DNA of 64,000 nucleotides from Bacillota bacterium (GCA_023461435.1 JAEYLC010000001.1:1-64000); one strand, 5' to 3'. Positions 1 to 9,145 are shown, counted from the first letter of the stretch. A program made the numbers and translations. The notes: generated by a model from the letters alone, not told the origin.

Positions 1-76
1 TATTATTAACCACCCTTGATATCGTCGAAACGGAAACATTAAGTTCCTTTGCGATATCCTTTAATGTTCTAACCAC
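1..76 (-). CDS. LacI-family transcriptional regulator, N-terminus only (runs off the window)
   Basis: The minus strand reads from a GTG start at 76 into KDIAKELNVSVSTISRVVNN, a clear LacI/GalR DNA-binding helix-turn-helix plus the start of the hinge helix. A GGAGG ribosome site lies at 81-85, four bases before the start. Only about 25 residues are inside the window, so the ligand domain and effector cannot be assessed. A LacI-type operator sits in its own promoter at 136-149, which suggests autoregulation. Confidence 0.85.
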   Translation of the reverse strand, partial: MVRTLKDIAKELNVSVSTISRVVNN

Positions 77-121
77 TTTTCCTCCAACAGAAATCTGATA
101 ATAATATGCAAATAAATTAAC

Positions 122-150
122 ATAGTAATAGGTTTTGAAATCGTTTGCAA
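122..150 (-). promoter_or_regulatory. Predicted sigma-A promoter of the LacI-type gene
   Basis: On the minus strand TTGCAA (145-150) and TACTAT (122-127) are separated by 17 bases, about 50 bases upstream of the GTG start at 76. The -35 box lies inside the LacI-type operator at 136-149, so a bound regulator would block it. Confidence 0.5.
136..149. promoter_or_regulatory. LacI/CcpA-type operator (cre-like)
   Basis: TGAAATCGTTTGCA matches the Gram-positive catabolite-response consensus TGNAANCGNTNNCA at every defined position. It overlaps the predicted -35 of the neighbouring LacI-type gene. It could be a CcpA site or the operator of that regulator itself. Confidence 0.6.
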
Positions 151-365
151 AAAAATAATATCACTTTGACTCAGTCTTGTCAATCATCCTGCCTATAAGC
201 ATCTTCATCAAATTATGTGGCGCGTTTGTAAACTAGCTGCCACCTTCTTGAAGAACAAACTTAAGGTCGCGAGAAGTACGCAAAATATGCAAGATGGACA
301 TTGAGTGTTCCACGGTGCCAAATTCTCAAATAGATAAAGCAATTACACAAAATATTAAAAACGGA

Positions 366-602
366 CTATATTGTTAAAAGACGGGCTTTGATTAGAGCCT
401 TATAAGGGCTCTTCGCGATACCTAAAGGCATATTTCCGTTCTGCCAACTCCGAGCTTTTATTAACAACCTGAAAGGGCCAATATACTCTTCGCTTGCTGC
501 TCGATCGTTTCTCATATTTTCATCGTTTTTCACGATATGGGAATATATTTCTTTATATTCGCTTCCACCTGCATCAATTTCTCTTTTGATTTCAAGATAT
601 TT
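366..602 (-). pseudogene. Decayed coding remnant, unidentified
   Basis: About 78 codons stay open on the minus strand up to a TAG at 366-368. The composition looks protein-like (for example the stretch EYIGPFRLLIKARSWQNGNM), but there is no good start and an in-frame stop lies at 603-605. Other frames between 603 and 822 are interrupted as well, so this looks like the 3' end of a degraded gene. I do not recognise the family. The rest of 77-822 holds the LacI-type promoter, its operator and no other supported gene. Confidence 0.35.
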
Positions 603-782
603 TTATCATATAACGGTATTTCAGAAGATAGTGCTGTTTAAATTCATTGTAACAGCACCATGCTGCTGTCTGTCGCGTTTTTGGACAGATGAGCCACGAT
701 GTAACTTTGGACATTTACATCCGGCGCTTTTAACATCACCCATATTATTTCTTTTACTTGTTATTGGACAGATAGTATCCAC

Positions 783-819
783 GTGTATATTCGTCACTAT
801 AATCAATATGAATATACGC
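783..819 (-). other. Stem-loop just after the 371-residue dehydrogenase gene
   Basis: GTATATTC (785-792) pairs with GAATATAC (810-817), and two further pairs (one G-U) extend the stem to about 10 bp. On the minus strand it starts four bases after the TGA at 823-825. No U-run follows, so it may protect an mRNA end rather than act as a classical intrinsic terminator. Confidence 0.35.
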
Positions 820-822
820 TCT

Positions 823-1938
823 TCAGTCAAGTTTTTCGTAATATGAGCTGATCTTTCCAACAACCTCATTATTTATATCATATTGACTGATATCCGAAAA
901 AAACTCTATTATATCCGAATAAACAACTCCTTCATACTTCATACACTCCTCGTTCTTCAAGTATCTCAGTGCGGCAGCAATCACTTTACAAAGATCATCA
1001 CAATTCTTCCCGTTCTCTATCATTATTCTCAGCGGGCCAATCAGTCGTTCTTCAGGCGCAAGCTTTCGGACTGCATTGCGCACATTTTTATATATTGTGT
1101 CGACGATCGTCCGATCACAGAATTTATCCAATGCCCTTTTGGAAAAGGCCGATTGTTCTTCAAAAGTGACTCCAAATTCCCGGCTCAGCACGTCATCCAA
1201 ATTACCTTTAAGCCTATGACACAGCTCCTTGATTTCGTTATCGTTCGCAGCGTCAGCATAATTGGTGTAGCCCTTACAATATCCCAAATACGCAATACAT
1301 GCGCTCAGACAATTGTAAGTGTATATTTTTCTTTTTAGCAGCAAATCGAAATGTGTTTCCGGCACGAAATGCTCGAACGGTAATTTAAAGAGGCCTTCAT
1401 CGATGTCATATGGAAGCGAATTATAATCTTCCGACAGAATATTCAGCGATACACCTTTATCATTTGATATGGTCGTGCAGAAAATAACAGCTTGACTGAT
1501 CAGCATTTGTCTTGCGGCGGTATCTTGAAGAGCATCCTTAAGTACTTTTTTGGGAGCCAACCCGTTCTCACAGACAACGACCTGAATTTGAGCGGCATCT
1601 TTTAGAAGACTTAACTTTTGAAAGAAATCTTTAAGGTTTTTAAGATTTTCTTCACCTATTGAAACAAAAATATAATCGGCTTCAACGGCTGCGTCCAGCG
1701 CGGCGCGCTCTTCAATATGGCACGCTTCGAAGCCGTCCATTTTATATCGTTTCCTTTCAGCTCCCAGATAGATATTATATTCCTTTGCGTTTTGAAGCTT
1801 CCGAACAAGCGATTCATTGATATCTGCAAACGTGATCCGGCATCCGTTTTCATGAAGTAAGCGACCGATAAACCCGCGTCCGGAAAAACCTGCACCAATG
1901 ATCAGGATCTTTTTTCGTCTTATGCTAGCGATGTTCAT
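823..1938 (-). CDS. Mannitol-1-phosphate 5-dehydrogenase-like NAD(P) oxidoreductase (paralogue 2)
   Basis: A 371-residue protein of the mannitol dehydrogenase (MtlD) family, expected to oxidise a polyol phosphate to a ketose phosphate with NAD. It opens with the Rossmann motif ILIIGAGFSGRGFIGRLL and carries CENGLAPKKV and RLIGPLRIMIENG, which align with MtlD blocks. The usual K-x4-N-x2-H active-site motif reads KIYTYNCLS: Lys and Asn are kept but the His is Ser. The start has a GGGGGTGG ribosome site and overlaps the end of its upstream paralogue by 14 bases, so the two are probably co-translated. Substrate unknown; the pairing suggests successive oxidations or a heteromer. Confidence 0.8.
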   Translation of the reverse strand: MNIASIRRKKILIIGAGFSGRGFIGRLLHENGCRITFADINESLVRKLQNAKEYNIYLGAERKRYKMDGFEACHIEERAALDAAVEADYIFVSIGEENLKNLKDFFQKLSLLKDAAQIQVVVCENGLAPKKVLKDALQDTAARQMLISQAVIFCTTISNDKGVSLNILSEDYNSLPYDIDEGLFKLPFEHFVPETHFDLLLKRKIYTYNCLSACIAYLGYCKGYTNYADAANDNEIKELCHRLKGNLDDVLSREFGVTFEEQSAFSKRALDKFCDRTIVDTIYKNVRNAVRKLAPEERLIGPLRIMIENGKNCDDLCKVIAAALRYLKNEECMKYEGVVYSDIIEFFSDISQYDINNEVVGKISSYYEKLD

Positions 1939-3112
1939 GGATCCACCCCCTGCTCTTCAGTTCCCGGATTTTCTCCGTTACGTTTTTGGCGATAGGTTCA
2001 TCTCTGCCGATCTTACATATGTTTTCAAGGATATAATCGATGCCCTTTGTGTCTCTGAGCGCGCGAAGCTGTGCCGCGCTCGGGTCGTCCTCATTGTCGG
2101 AATCGTAATACAACGCCGCCGCCAGCGTGGTGCAAAGACCATCCGGTTCGACTGAATGCCTTTCCAATACCCGGGCAGTGCCCACAATCCTGTCCTCCGG
2201 CCCAAGCTTTCTTATCGGGTCCCGCGCATGCCGTTCCGTAAAATCTGTCACATATCTGTCCTGATATTTTTGGATGGCTTTTTTTGAAAACGAAATCTGG
2301 TCATTAACCGGTATACCCAATTCCGCCGGAAGCGCGCTGTTGATCTCTTTATGCACATCATGCAATATGGCGATAATCCGCGGATCATTGGCCGCCTCGG
2401 CCAAATCCTTAATGCCCAATAAGGAGCCAATATACGCGATGGTCGAATTCGTCGCGTTGAAGGTGTACAGTTTCTGCAGCAGGAAGCCACCGAAATTATC
2501 AAGATATTTTAAACCCGTGATATTGATATCAACACCCTTTACTCTGGTCTTATCGACCGGGAGTTCCCAAAAGTTGTTCACAGAAACAGCGTTTTTATCA
2601 ATATCAATGATCTGCTGCGCGGGCTCAACGGCAGAACGCATGATAACCGCATCCGTAACGCCAATGTGCTGTTCAAATGCCATTTTAAATGCTTCATTTG
2701 AAAAAGCGTCGATAATGCAGTTCTTGAGCCTTTGTCCGGGTTCCTTCCAGTTTTCACAGCAGATAATCGTGATCAATCTGTCGGGGATACCGGATATTCT
2801 GAAGGCATTCGCAATTGTTTTTCCGATACTCTCAAGATTCTTGCCGCCCACAGACGTGAAAATGACATCGGCTCCATAGAGCTTTTCGGCTATGCTGCGA
2901 ATATCATCCAGCGCGACGCAATCATAGTCGGTTATCCATTCGGATTCTTTTTCATTACCCATCACATTCACATAATATCGGCCCGTTTCATTGAGTTGCC
3001 CGATGAGCTTTTTGTTTATGTCAACGTAAGTTGTATGGCATTTTGACCGATACAACAATTGGCCAAGAAATCCACGCGCAATTTTCCCCGCTCCAAATAC
3101 TACCGCTTTCAT
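1925..3112 (-). CDS. Mannitol-1-phosphate 5-dehydrogenase-like NAD(P) oxidoreductase (paralogue 1)
   Basis: A 395-residue MtlD-family protein. The N-terminus AVVFGAGKIARGFLGQLLY is the nucleotide-binding fold, CCENWKEPGQRLKN matches the conserved CEN block, and RKLGPEDRIVGTARVLE is the MtlD C-terminal domain. The catalytic motif reads KLYTFNATN in place of the family's K-x4-N-x2-H, so the His is Asn. It lies between an FGGY kinase and a second paralogue in an operon with an ABC importer. The predicted role is oxidation of a phosphorylated polyol made by the kinase; this is inference from context. Confidence 0.83.
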   Translation of the reverse strand: MKAVVFGAGKIARGFLGQLLYRSKCHTTYVDINKKLIGQLNETGRYYVNVMGNEKESEWITDYDCVALDDIRSIAEKLYGADVIFTSVGGKNLESIGKTIANAFRISGIPDRLITIICCENWKEPGQRLKNCIIDAFSNEAFKMAFEQHIGVTDAVIMRSAVEPAQQIIDIDKNAVSVNNFWELPVDKTRVKGVDINITGLKYLDNFGGFLLQKLYTFNATNSTIAYIGSLLGIKDLAEAANDPRIIAILHDVHKEINSALPAELGIPVNDQISFSKKAIQKYQDRYVTDFTERHARDPIRKLGPEDRIVGTARVLERHSVEPDGLCTTLAAALYYDSDNEDDPSAAQLRALRDTKGIDYILENICKIGRDEPIAKNVTEKIRELKSRGWIHEHR

Positions 3113-3136
3113 GTATATATCCCTCTGTTGTTATTC

Positions 3137-4627
3137 TCAATTGTCATCCGCGTACAGCGCTTGATACAGCTTTATAAATCTCGCGTATTTGTCATCGTAA
3201 AGCCTTGCATACTTCTCCCGCGGATCATAGTATTCATCTGTTGCATACATGTCCGCCGCGGCTTGGGCCATCGTCACATGAGGACTCAAAGCGATCCTTG
3301 CCAGTATAGCCGCGCCGTTGCATCCGGCTTCCGTGGTGCTCAGCTTTTCAAAACGTGTTCCCATGACATCGGCCTTAATCTGGTTGAGCAAGCCGATCCT
3401 CGAAGCGCCCCCGGAAACCGAGAACCTTCTTGGCTGCTGCGGAAATCTCTCCTTGATGGCTCTCAGCGTAAACGCAACACCCTCCAGAAGAGCAAGTGTC
3501 ATATGGGCATCCGTGTGTTTTTTCCCCAAACCGATAAACGCGCACCGGGCATTGGGGTTATTCCATGGATTCCTTTCGCCTGATACGAACGGCAGACATA
3601 TGAGCTCCGCATTTTCCTCCGGCGCAACCGTTTGGGCTTTGGCAATCACATGAGCATATGTCTCATCCAGCGCCCGTCCATTGCTCATAACGTTTCTCAC
3701 ATACCAGTCAAACGCCTGCCCGCCGGAAGACGTAACGCCATAGCATATTCGGGCATGTTCGACAAACGGCACAAGATTGACGCCGTTTATCGCTTTTTCC
3801 CCGTTATAATTTCTCATAATGACGCCAAAATGCTCAGATGTCCCTGTCAGATCCACACCGGCCCTATCCTGGCTCAACCCGGCAGTTCCCAGAAATGCCG
3901 CATTCATATCGTTCCAGCCAACAATAACGGGTGTTCCCTCACAGATATCTTCAAACCCGCACACACCCTTCTTCAAGGTCCCGGCAATCTCGTACGGTTT
4001 TTTGACAGGCGGGACGAGGTTCTCGCCAGCCTCGATAAAATCCATTATTTCAGGTATCGGCTTTCCGCTCTGCTGATCCACAATTCCCTTTAAGCTTGTC
4101 GCGTCAGACACCCATTCACCCGTGAGATAGTGGATCACCCATTCCTTGATCTGCACCACATACCGCGCCTTTGCCACCAAGTGCGGGATATTCTTTTGCA
4201 TCCATTTTAGCTTTGTGGTTGTGTGCGCCGGCGTCATGACCATATCCATTCCGGTGAGCCGGGCGGCTTCCTCTCCGGTGAAGCGTCTATTGTATTCTTC
4301 CACTTCCTTTTCGGCTCGTTTATCCATCCATGACATCATCATCGTCAGGGGCTTTCCGTCACCATCCACAAGAAATTGCGAGGCGATTTGAGAACTGAAC
4401 GATATCGCGCCGACACTGGACAGATCACACCCGCCGGTTTTGATTTTTTGAACAGCGTTGAACAAACCTTCGAGTATTTCTTGCGGGTTTTGCTCAACCC
4501 ATCCATTCTCGAGCACCGACAGGGAGTATGCGCTTTTTTTCAGGAACAGGATTTTTCCTTCCTCAGAATATACCGCCGCTTTACAGGATGATGTCCCGAT
4601 ATCGAAAGCCAGAATAAGAGACTTCAT
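3137..4627 (-). CDS. FGGY-family carbohydrate kinase (xylulokinase-like)
   Basis: A 496-residue sugar or polyol kinase of the FGGY/ASKHA fold. The N-terminal phosphate loop is LAFDIGTSSCKAAVY. A second-domain block, DLTGTSEHFGVIM, and an adenosine motif, FSVSGGASRIGLLNQIKADV, follow in family order. Length is typical (about 490-510). It would phosphorylate the sugar or polyol brought in by the adjacent ABC importer and hand it to the two MtlD-like dehydrogenases. The substrate (ketopentose, hexitol or other) cannot be told from sequence. AGAAGG serves as ribosome site. Confidence 0.85.
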   Translation of the reverse strand: MKSLILAFDIGTSSCKAAVYSEEGKILFLKKSAYSLSVLENGWVEQNPQEILEGLFNAVQKIKTGGCDLSSVGAISFSSQIASQFLVDGDGKPLTMMMSWMDKRAEKEVEEYNRRFTGEEAARLTGMDMVMTPAHTTTKLKWMQKNIPHLVAKARYVVQIKEWVIHYLTGEWVSDATSLKGIVDQQSGKPIPEIMDFIEAGENLVPPVKKPYEIAGTLKKGVCGFEDICEGTPVIVGWNDMNAAFLGTAGLSQDRAGVDLTGTSEHFGVIMRNYNGEKAINGVNLVPFVEHARICYGVTSSGGQAFDWYVRNVMSNGRALDETYAHVIAKAQTVAPEENAELICLPFVSGERNPWNNPNARCAFIGLGKKHTDAHMTLALLEGVAFTLRAIKERFPQQPRRFSVSGGASRIGLLNQIKADVMGTRFEKLSTTEAGCNGAAILARIALSPHVTMAQAAADMYATDEYYDPREKYARLYDDKYARFIKLYQALYADDN

Positions 4628-4636
4628 TGGCGCCTT

Positions 4637-5620
4637 CTACCTCTTATCCTTCACGCTTGACAATATGACGGCGAGAACAATGATGGCGCCTTTCAGCATG
4701 AGCTGCGGATAAGCCGATACGTTCATCAGATCGAGAATATTATTGATGATCCCCAGAATAAACACACCGATCACCACGCCGCTCACGGTCCCTTTGCCGC
4801 CGTTAAAGCTTGTACCGCCGATTACGACCGCCGCGATACAATCAAGCTCCAAACCTTCGCCGGAGGTCGGAGCGCCCAGCCCCAGGCGCGCCATCAACAA
4901 TATCCCGCCCAGGCCGCAGCAAAACCCTGAAAACGCGTACGGAAACACCTTCCATTTCGATACATCAATGCCCGACAATGTGACAGCCTCTTCGTTTCCG
5001 CCAATGGCATACATGATTCTCCCGACAACGGTCTTCCTCGCAAGAAACGCCGTCAGTATCACCATCAGCACCCAAATCAGCGCGATAATCGGTATTCCCG
5101 CGATTTTTCCGATTCCGACCTGCATCATAAAGTCCGCGTCCGCCGTCCCTTTCCAGGAAATCGGGCTTGATCCTGTGAACCAGTATGCGATACCGCGTGC
5201 GAAACTCAGCATACCAAGCGTCACGATAAATGGAGGAATCTTGACTTTTGCGACAATAAGTCCGTCGAACGCCCCGATCAACGTACAAATGATTATGGCC
5301 AGCAGCATGGCAAGCCCCGCCGGCAGATTCTGCATGAAGCTGGCGCAGAATACGCCGGATACGGCGACGATGGACCCCACGCTGAGGTCTATGCCGCCCG
5401 TCAGTATCACTATAAACATCCCCAGACTGACCACCATAATCAAAGACTGCTGAACAAGCAGATTTTGAAGATTGAGCGCTGTGAAGAATGCAGGGGATAG
5501 AGCCGTCGCGACGATAATCATTAACAGCAGAACCAGAATCGGAACAGCCTGCAGCTTCAAATATTTTTTAATTCTTGCTCCAAACATCAAGCCTTTTCCC
5601 CTAGTCTGTGTATTATTCAT
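4637..5620 (-). CDS. Sugar ABC transporter permease (RbsC/AraH type)
   Basis: A 327-residue inner-membrane permease of the BPD_transp_2 type with about 8-10 hydrophobic helices. It has the family blocks LGMFIVILTGGIDLSVGSIV and LDCIAAVVIGGTSFNGGKGT. I prefer the ATG at 5620, preceded by GAGGAA at good spacing, over an upstream GTG at 5635. This start leaves an 8-base overlap with the ATPase stop, indicating translational coupling. A single permease probably forms a homodimer in this system. Confidence 0.88.
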   Translation of the reverse strand: MNNTQTRGKGLMFGARIKKYLKLQAVPILVLLLMIIVATALSPAFFTALNLQNLLVQQSLIMVVSLGMFIVILTGGIDLSVGSIVAVSGVFCASFMQNLPAGLAMLLAIIICTLIGAFDGLIVAKVKIPPFIVTLGMLSFARGIAYWFTGSSPISWKGTADADFMMQVGIGKIAGIPIIALIWVLMVILTAFLARKTVVGRIMYAIGGNEEAVTLSGIDVSKWKVFPYAFSGFCCGLGGILLMARLGLGAPTSGEGLELDCIAAVVIGGTSFNGGKGTVSGVVIGVFILGIINNILDLMNVSAYPQLMLKGAIIVLAVILSSVKDKR

Positions 5621-7118
5621 GGCTGTCTTCCTCACTCCTATACATACATTTCAAAATTCTTTCCGTATCCCCAATATGTTCATTTTCCAGCTCGCCCGTT
5701 ATTTTGCCGTTGCGCATGATGAGGAGCCTGTCGCTGATGCCCTGAACTTCTTCAATCTCCGAGGAAATCACAATGATCGACATGCCTTTTCTTCTAAGCT
5801 CTTCAAGCAAAGCATATATCTCGGCTTTTGCGCCGACATCAATCCCCTGAGTCGGCTCATCAAATATCAGTATTTTGGGCTGAGCCGTGATCGCCTTCGC
5901 GATAACGATCTTCTGCTGGTTTCCTCCGCTGAGATTTTCAACATTTGTTTCAATCGAATCTGTTTTGACGCTCAAATCTCTGCATACTTTTTCTACGTAC
6001 TCAGTCTCCCGCTTATTTCGGCATATGCCATACCTCGATATCAGCTTAAGCTTTGACAAAGAAACATTCTCGCGTATCGAGCGACACAGAACCATCGCTT
6101 CCTTTTTGCGGTCCTCCGGCGCAAGAAATATACCAAGCTTTGAAGCATCCGACGGTGATTTAATATTGACCTTTCTGCCGTCAATATAAATCTCGCCGGA
6201 CAGCAGTTTATCTACGCCATAGATAGCTCTTGCCATTTCAGTACGGCCGCTGTTAACCAATCCGGCCACACCGAGTATTTCGCCCTTTTTGAGTTCAAAC
6301 GAAATGTTATGAACCTTGCTGGTGGACACATTGTGAAGCTTCATGACGGCATCATCCGATTTGACGCCGCCTTTTTCACCGTACATGGCGGACAGCTTTC
6401 TTCCCAGCATGTGGACAATGAGATCATCCTTGGTGATCCCTTTGTTCTCAAACACTTTGATAAGCTGTCCGTCCCTCATGACCGCGATTCGTTCACTGAG
6501 CGCAAAAACCTCTTCAAGCCTGTGCGAAATATATATCATCGTGACATGTTCACGCTTAAGCCGCTTTATGATATCAAAAAGAATGTTCACTTCACTGTTG
6601 GCAAGCACAGCCGTGGGCTCGTCCCATATGATCATCTTTGGATTTCTGGCCAACACTTTTGCAATCGATGCAAATTGTCTCATCGCGCCGCTCAGGTTCG
6701 CGGGCATCATGTCGGGCTTCAACGGTATATTGTATTTGTCAAAAAGCGCCTGAGCCTTTTGATTGATCAATTTCCATTGAATGAAACCTTTTTTTGCAAA
6801 CGATTCGTTGCCCAAATAAATATTTTCAGCTATTGTCAAATCCATAGCCAATTCGGATTGTTGATAGACCTGCTCGATTCCCAGCTTTTGGGCCGCCTTG
6901 GGACTGCTTATGTTGACCGTGTCACCTTGAAATCTTATGACCCCTTTATCCTGACGGTGGACACCTGTGATCGTTTTTGTTAAAGTGCTTTTTCCGGCGC
7001 CGTTTTCACCCACCAAAGCTATTGTTTCGCCATCGAATATCTCTAAAGTGATATCCTTCAAAGCCTGTACGGTTCCAAACGATTTGCTGATGTTTTCAAC
7101 CTGTAAAATCGGTTTCAA
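5613..7118 (-). CDS. Sugar ABC transporter ATP-binding protein (RbsA/MglA type, two ABC domains)
   Basis: Two tandem ABC cassettes. The first has Walker A GENGAGKST and Walker B KMIIWDEPTAVL; the second has signature LSGGNQQKIVIAKAI and Walker B ILIFDEPTQGIDVG. As usual in this family the second Walker A is replaced (GLVNSGRTE). The frame is open to an ATG at 7199, but that start would make a perfect hairpin at 7165-7190 coding. I therefore choose TTG at 7116-7118, with AAGGAGGG (7125-7132) six bases upstream. This gives 501 residues, the normal RbsA length. It energises uptake with the neighbouring permease and lipoprotein. Confidence 0.85.
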   Translation of the reverse strand: MKPILQVENISKSFGTVQALKDITLEIFDGETIALVGENGAGKSTLTKTITGVHRQDKGVIRFQGDTVNISSPKAAQKLGIEQVYQQSELAMDLTIAENIYLGNESFAKKGFIQWKLINQKAQALFDKYNIPLKPDMMPANLSGAMRQFASIAKVLARNPKMIIWDEPTAVLANSEVNILFDIIKRLKREHVTMIYISHRLEEVFALSERIAVMRDGQLIKVFENKGITKDDLIVHMLGRKLSAMYGEKGGVKSDDAVMKLHNVSTSKVHNISFELKKGEILGVAGLVNSGRTEMARAIYGVDKLLSGEIYIDGRKVNIKSPSDASKLGIFLAPEDRKKEAMVLCRSIRENVSLSKLKLISRYGICRNKRETEYVEKVCRDLSVKTDSIETNVENLSGGNQQKIVIAKAITAQPKILIFDEPTQGIDVGAKAEIYALLEELRRKGMSIIVISSEIEEVQGISDRLLIMRNGKITGELENEHIGDTERILKCMYRSEEDSHE

Positions 7119-7164
7119 GCGAAACCCTCCTTCATCATCGCCATTCGTTTCAAGCGTTTGTTTT

Positions 7165-7190
7165 GCGGAGGACTTTGATAAGTCCTCCGC
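7165..7190 (-). other. Intercistronic stem-loop downstream of the binding-protein gene
   Basis: Perfect 11-bp arms GCGGAGGACTT and AAGTCCTCCGC flank a four-base loop, 25 bases after the binding-protein stop. No U-run follows on the minus strand. Such hairpins between binding-protein and ATPase genes commonly stabilise the upstream message so that the receptor is made in excess; that role here is inferred. Confidence 0.7.
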
Positions 7191-7214
7191 GCCACTCATA
7201 ATGTCCTTACCGGC

Positions 7215-8369
7215 TTACCAAGCCGCGTCGGGGTTGTAGTAATCTTTAACGTTGTCAGGAGTCACTTTGGAAGGCTCCATAACCAGCTTTTTGCCTATGG
7301 GCAGCGTGCCGTCATTTAAGTAGCCCAGTATTGTTCTGGCCGCGACTTCTCCCACCTCAACAGGGTTATTAAGACCAAGAACCACGATCGGACCGTCATT
7401 CATCATGATCTCGCATGCTGCCTTCGAACCGTCAACAGCACCCATGATCAGCTTCTCAGAAAGGCCAAGCGCCTCGGCTGCTCTTGTTGCCCCAACGATA
7501 TGGGCATCACAGGTTCCGATGATACATTTCAGATCCTGATTGGCTGTCAGCATATTCTGTGCCGTCTCGAGACCGGATTCTTCAGAATAAGCGCCTGCAT
7601 ACAGAAAAGCTTTTTCCACGATACGGCCTTCTGTATCAACGTCTTTAATTGCCGCTCTGGCGCCTTCATTTCTGGCTGCCGCGATAGAGTTGCCGTCAGT
7701 ACCCCCGATAAGGCCATAAGGGATCTCTCCTTCGGGATACATGTCAAGCAGTCTGGTCGCAAGCTCTTCTCCAACGAGGTATCCGAGCTGATAAGCATCC
7801 GTCACGCATGCCGCTAAATATGGGGCATCGTCAGCCGGCGGCACATCCACCGCCACTACCGGAATGCCCGCTTCGTATGCCTGATTAAGCACTGTGCTCA
7901 GCGCTTCCTGCGGATTTGCCGGATTGATGATGATCGCATCGACCTTCTGGGCAATCAGTGTTTCGATCTGCGAAACCTGCTTGGTTACATCATCCTCACA
8001 CTCGACGATAATGACATCACAGCCCGCATCTTTTAAAGTCTTCTCAAGGTTATCATAAAGAGCTTTAAACCAGCCTGTGGAAACAACCGTCATTGCAGCC
8101 CCGATCTTGTATGGTTCTTTCGCTGTTGCCTCAGGTAAATCCGCCAGACTCACCGTCGCCTCACCCTGCACAGAGGCATAAGCTTCTTCGAGAGAACTGC
8201 CGGTGACATCCGAAGCCGGTGCTGATTCGCTTGCAGATGCTGCCGGTTCGCTCGCGGACGCTGCCGGCTCGCTTGCGGCCGGTGATTCCGCCTGAGGCGC
8301 CGAGCAGCCAGCAAAGCTGACAAGCACCATTACAGCCGCCAAGAGTGCAGTTAATAAACGTTTTTTCAT
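7215..8369 (-). CDS. Sugar ABC transporter substrate-binding lipoprotein (RbsB type)
   Basis: A 384-residue lipoprotein. The signal peptide MKKRLLTALLAAVMVLVSFA ends in a lipobox with the Cys of GCSAPQ. A Ser/Ala/Pro/Glu linker with tandem EPAASAS repeats follows, then a Peripla_BP_4 domain from about residue 90, with KIGAAMTVVSTGWFKALYDN and a late LGLNNPVEVGEVAA segment. It captures a sugar or polyol outside the membrane for the adjacent importer. The ribosome site GGAGG lies seven bases before the ATG. The linker is the sort seen in many Clostridia. Confidence 0.9.
   Translation of the reverse strand: MKKRLLTALLAAVMVLVSFAGCSAPQAESPAASEPAASASEPAASASESAPASDVTGSSLEEAYASVQGEATVSLADLPEATAKEPYKIGAAMTVVSTGWFKALYDNLEKTLKDAGCDVIIVECEDDVTKQVSQIETLIAQKVDAIIINPANPQEALSTVLNQAYEAGIPVVAVDVPPADDAPYLAACVTDAYQLGYLVGEELATRLLDMYPEGEIPYGLIGGTDGNSIAAARNEGARAAIKDVDTEGRIVEKAFLYAGAYSEESGLETAQNMLTANQDLKCIIGTCDAHIVGATRAAEALGLSEKLIMGAVDGSKAACEIMMNDGPIVVLGLNNPVEVGEVAARTILGYLNDGTLPIGKKLVMEPSKVTPDNVKDYYNPDAAW
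8226..8282. repeat. 21-bp tandem repeat coding the lipoprotein linker
   Basis: Two full 21-bp units (8226-8246 and 8247-8267) and a partial third (8268-8282) encode successive EPAASAS-like heptads. Copy-number change here would alter only the length of the flexible linker. Confidence 0.7.
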
Positions 8370-8391
8370 CTGTTTTCCTCCTTCTTTATAT

Positions 8392-8413
8392 CAACTTGCT
8401 TGACAACAAGTTG
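8392..8413 (-). other. Stem-loop between the cyclase and binding-protein genes
   Basis: CAACTTG (8392-8398) and CAAGTTG (8407-8413) form a 7-bp stem with an 8-base loop in the short gap before the lipoprotein gene. AACTTG-like words also occur in the DeoR promoter region near 10150-10185, so this may be a regulator site rather than an RNA hairpin. Confidence 0.35.
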
Positions 8414-8416
8414 TTA

Positions 8417-9145
8417 TTAAAACAGAACGATTGGACGTATCGGGGAACCCGATCCATTTTTTATATTGAGCGGTAACGCAATAAAAAAGCTTCTCATTGG
8501 TATTTTGTCCAGATTCATCAGCATTTCTATAATGAATATTTCATTGGGCAGCCAGTAGGTCTGATGTCCAAAAGATTTCATCTCAACGCCGTCAGCTACC
8601 GGCGTATCACATGCCGCAGTATCGGAGCCGACAGCTTTTACCTTTCTGTCAGCGAACATGGCAACGGCATCTTCATCCAGTCCCGGTTCATTCATCGCAT
8701 AAAACTTCCAGCCCTTATCAAGCGTCCAGTATTTTTGATAGCCGAAGTTTAACAGCACGATATCATCTTTACCGGCTTGATCGCCCATCTCCTGCTCCAG
8801 GCTTTCGATTTGCGCTTTGCTGATCCGGTCGCCCGGCTTCGCGTCAAATTTGTATAAGTCATATTTGATTGCGGGCCCGCAGATGACATTGGCGGGGTAT
8901 GTGTCAATTGTATGATCCATCATCGATGGGATAATATGAGCCGGAGCGTCAACATGAGCGCCCGAATGTTCTCCCATAACCAGCGTCTGACAATAGTATC
9001 CGTCATGATCGTGAGTAATTGTTGGGTCGACAATGATCTGCGGGTGCGTCGGCCATTTGGGCATACCATGTTCAATTCTCGGTGAAAGATCAACAATCTG
9101 GGCTTCTTTCATAATCTGATCAAACAATTTCCAGTTCTGATTCAT
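8417..9145 (-). CDS. Cyclase-family metal-dependent hydrolase (kynurenine formamidase-like fold)
   Basis: A 242-residue member of the cyclase family (PF04199). The signature metal motif appears as GEHSGAHVDAPAHI, close to the family's HxGTHxDxPxH, and the early block DLSPRIEHGMPKWPTHP is also typical. These enzymes hydrolyse amide or ester (sometimes lactone) bonds using a divalent metal. As first gene after the promoter at 9258-9286 it belongs to the sugar-uptake operon, where opening a sugar lactone or deacylating the substrate would make sense; that is inference. Confidence 0.8.
   Translation of the reverse strand: MNQNWKLFDQIMKEAQIVDLSPRIEHGMPKWPTHPQIIVDPTITHDHDGYYCQTLVMGEHSGAHVDAPAHIIPSMMDHTIDTYPANVICGPAIKYDLYKFDAKPGDRISKAQIESLEQEMGDQAGKDDIVLLNFGYQKYWTLDKGWKFYAMNEPGLDEDAVAMFADRKVKAVGSDTAACDTPVADGVEMKSFGHQTYWLPNEIFIIEMLMNLDKIPMRSFFIALPLNIKNGSGSPIRPIVLF

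Noticed and set aside
586..869. Overlapping short frames on both strands near 600-870
   Set aside because: No ribosome sites or recognisable families. The Cys-containing minus frame hinted at a transposase zinc finger but the pattern does not hold.
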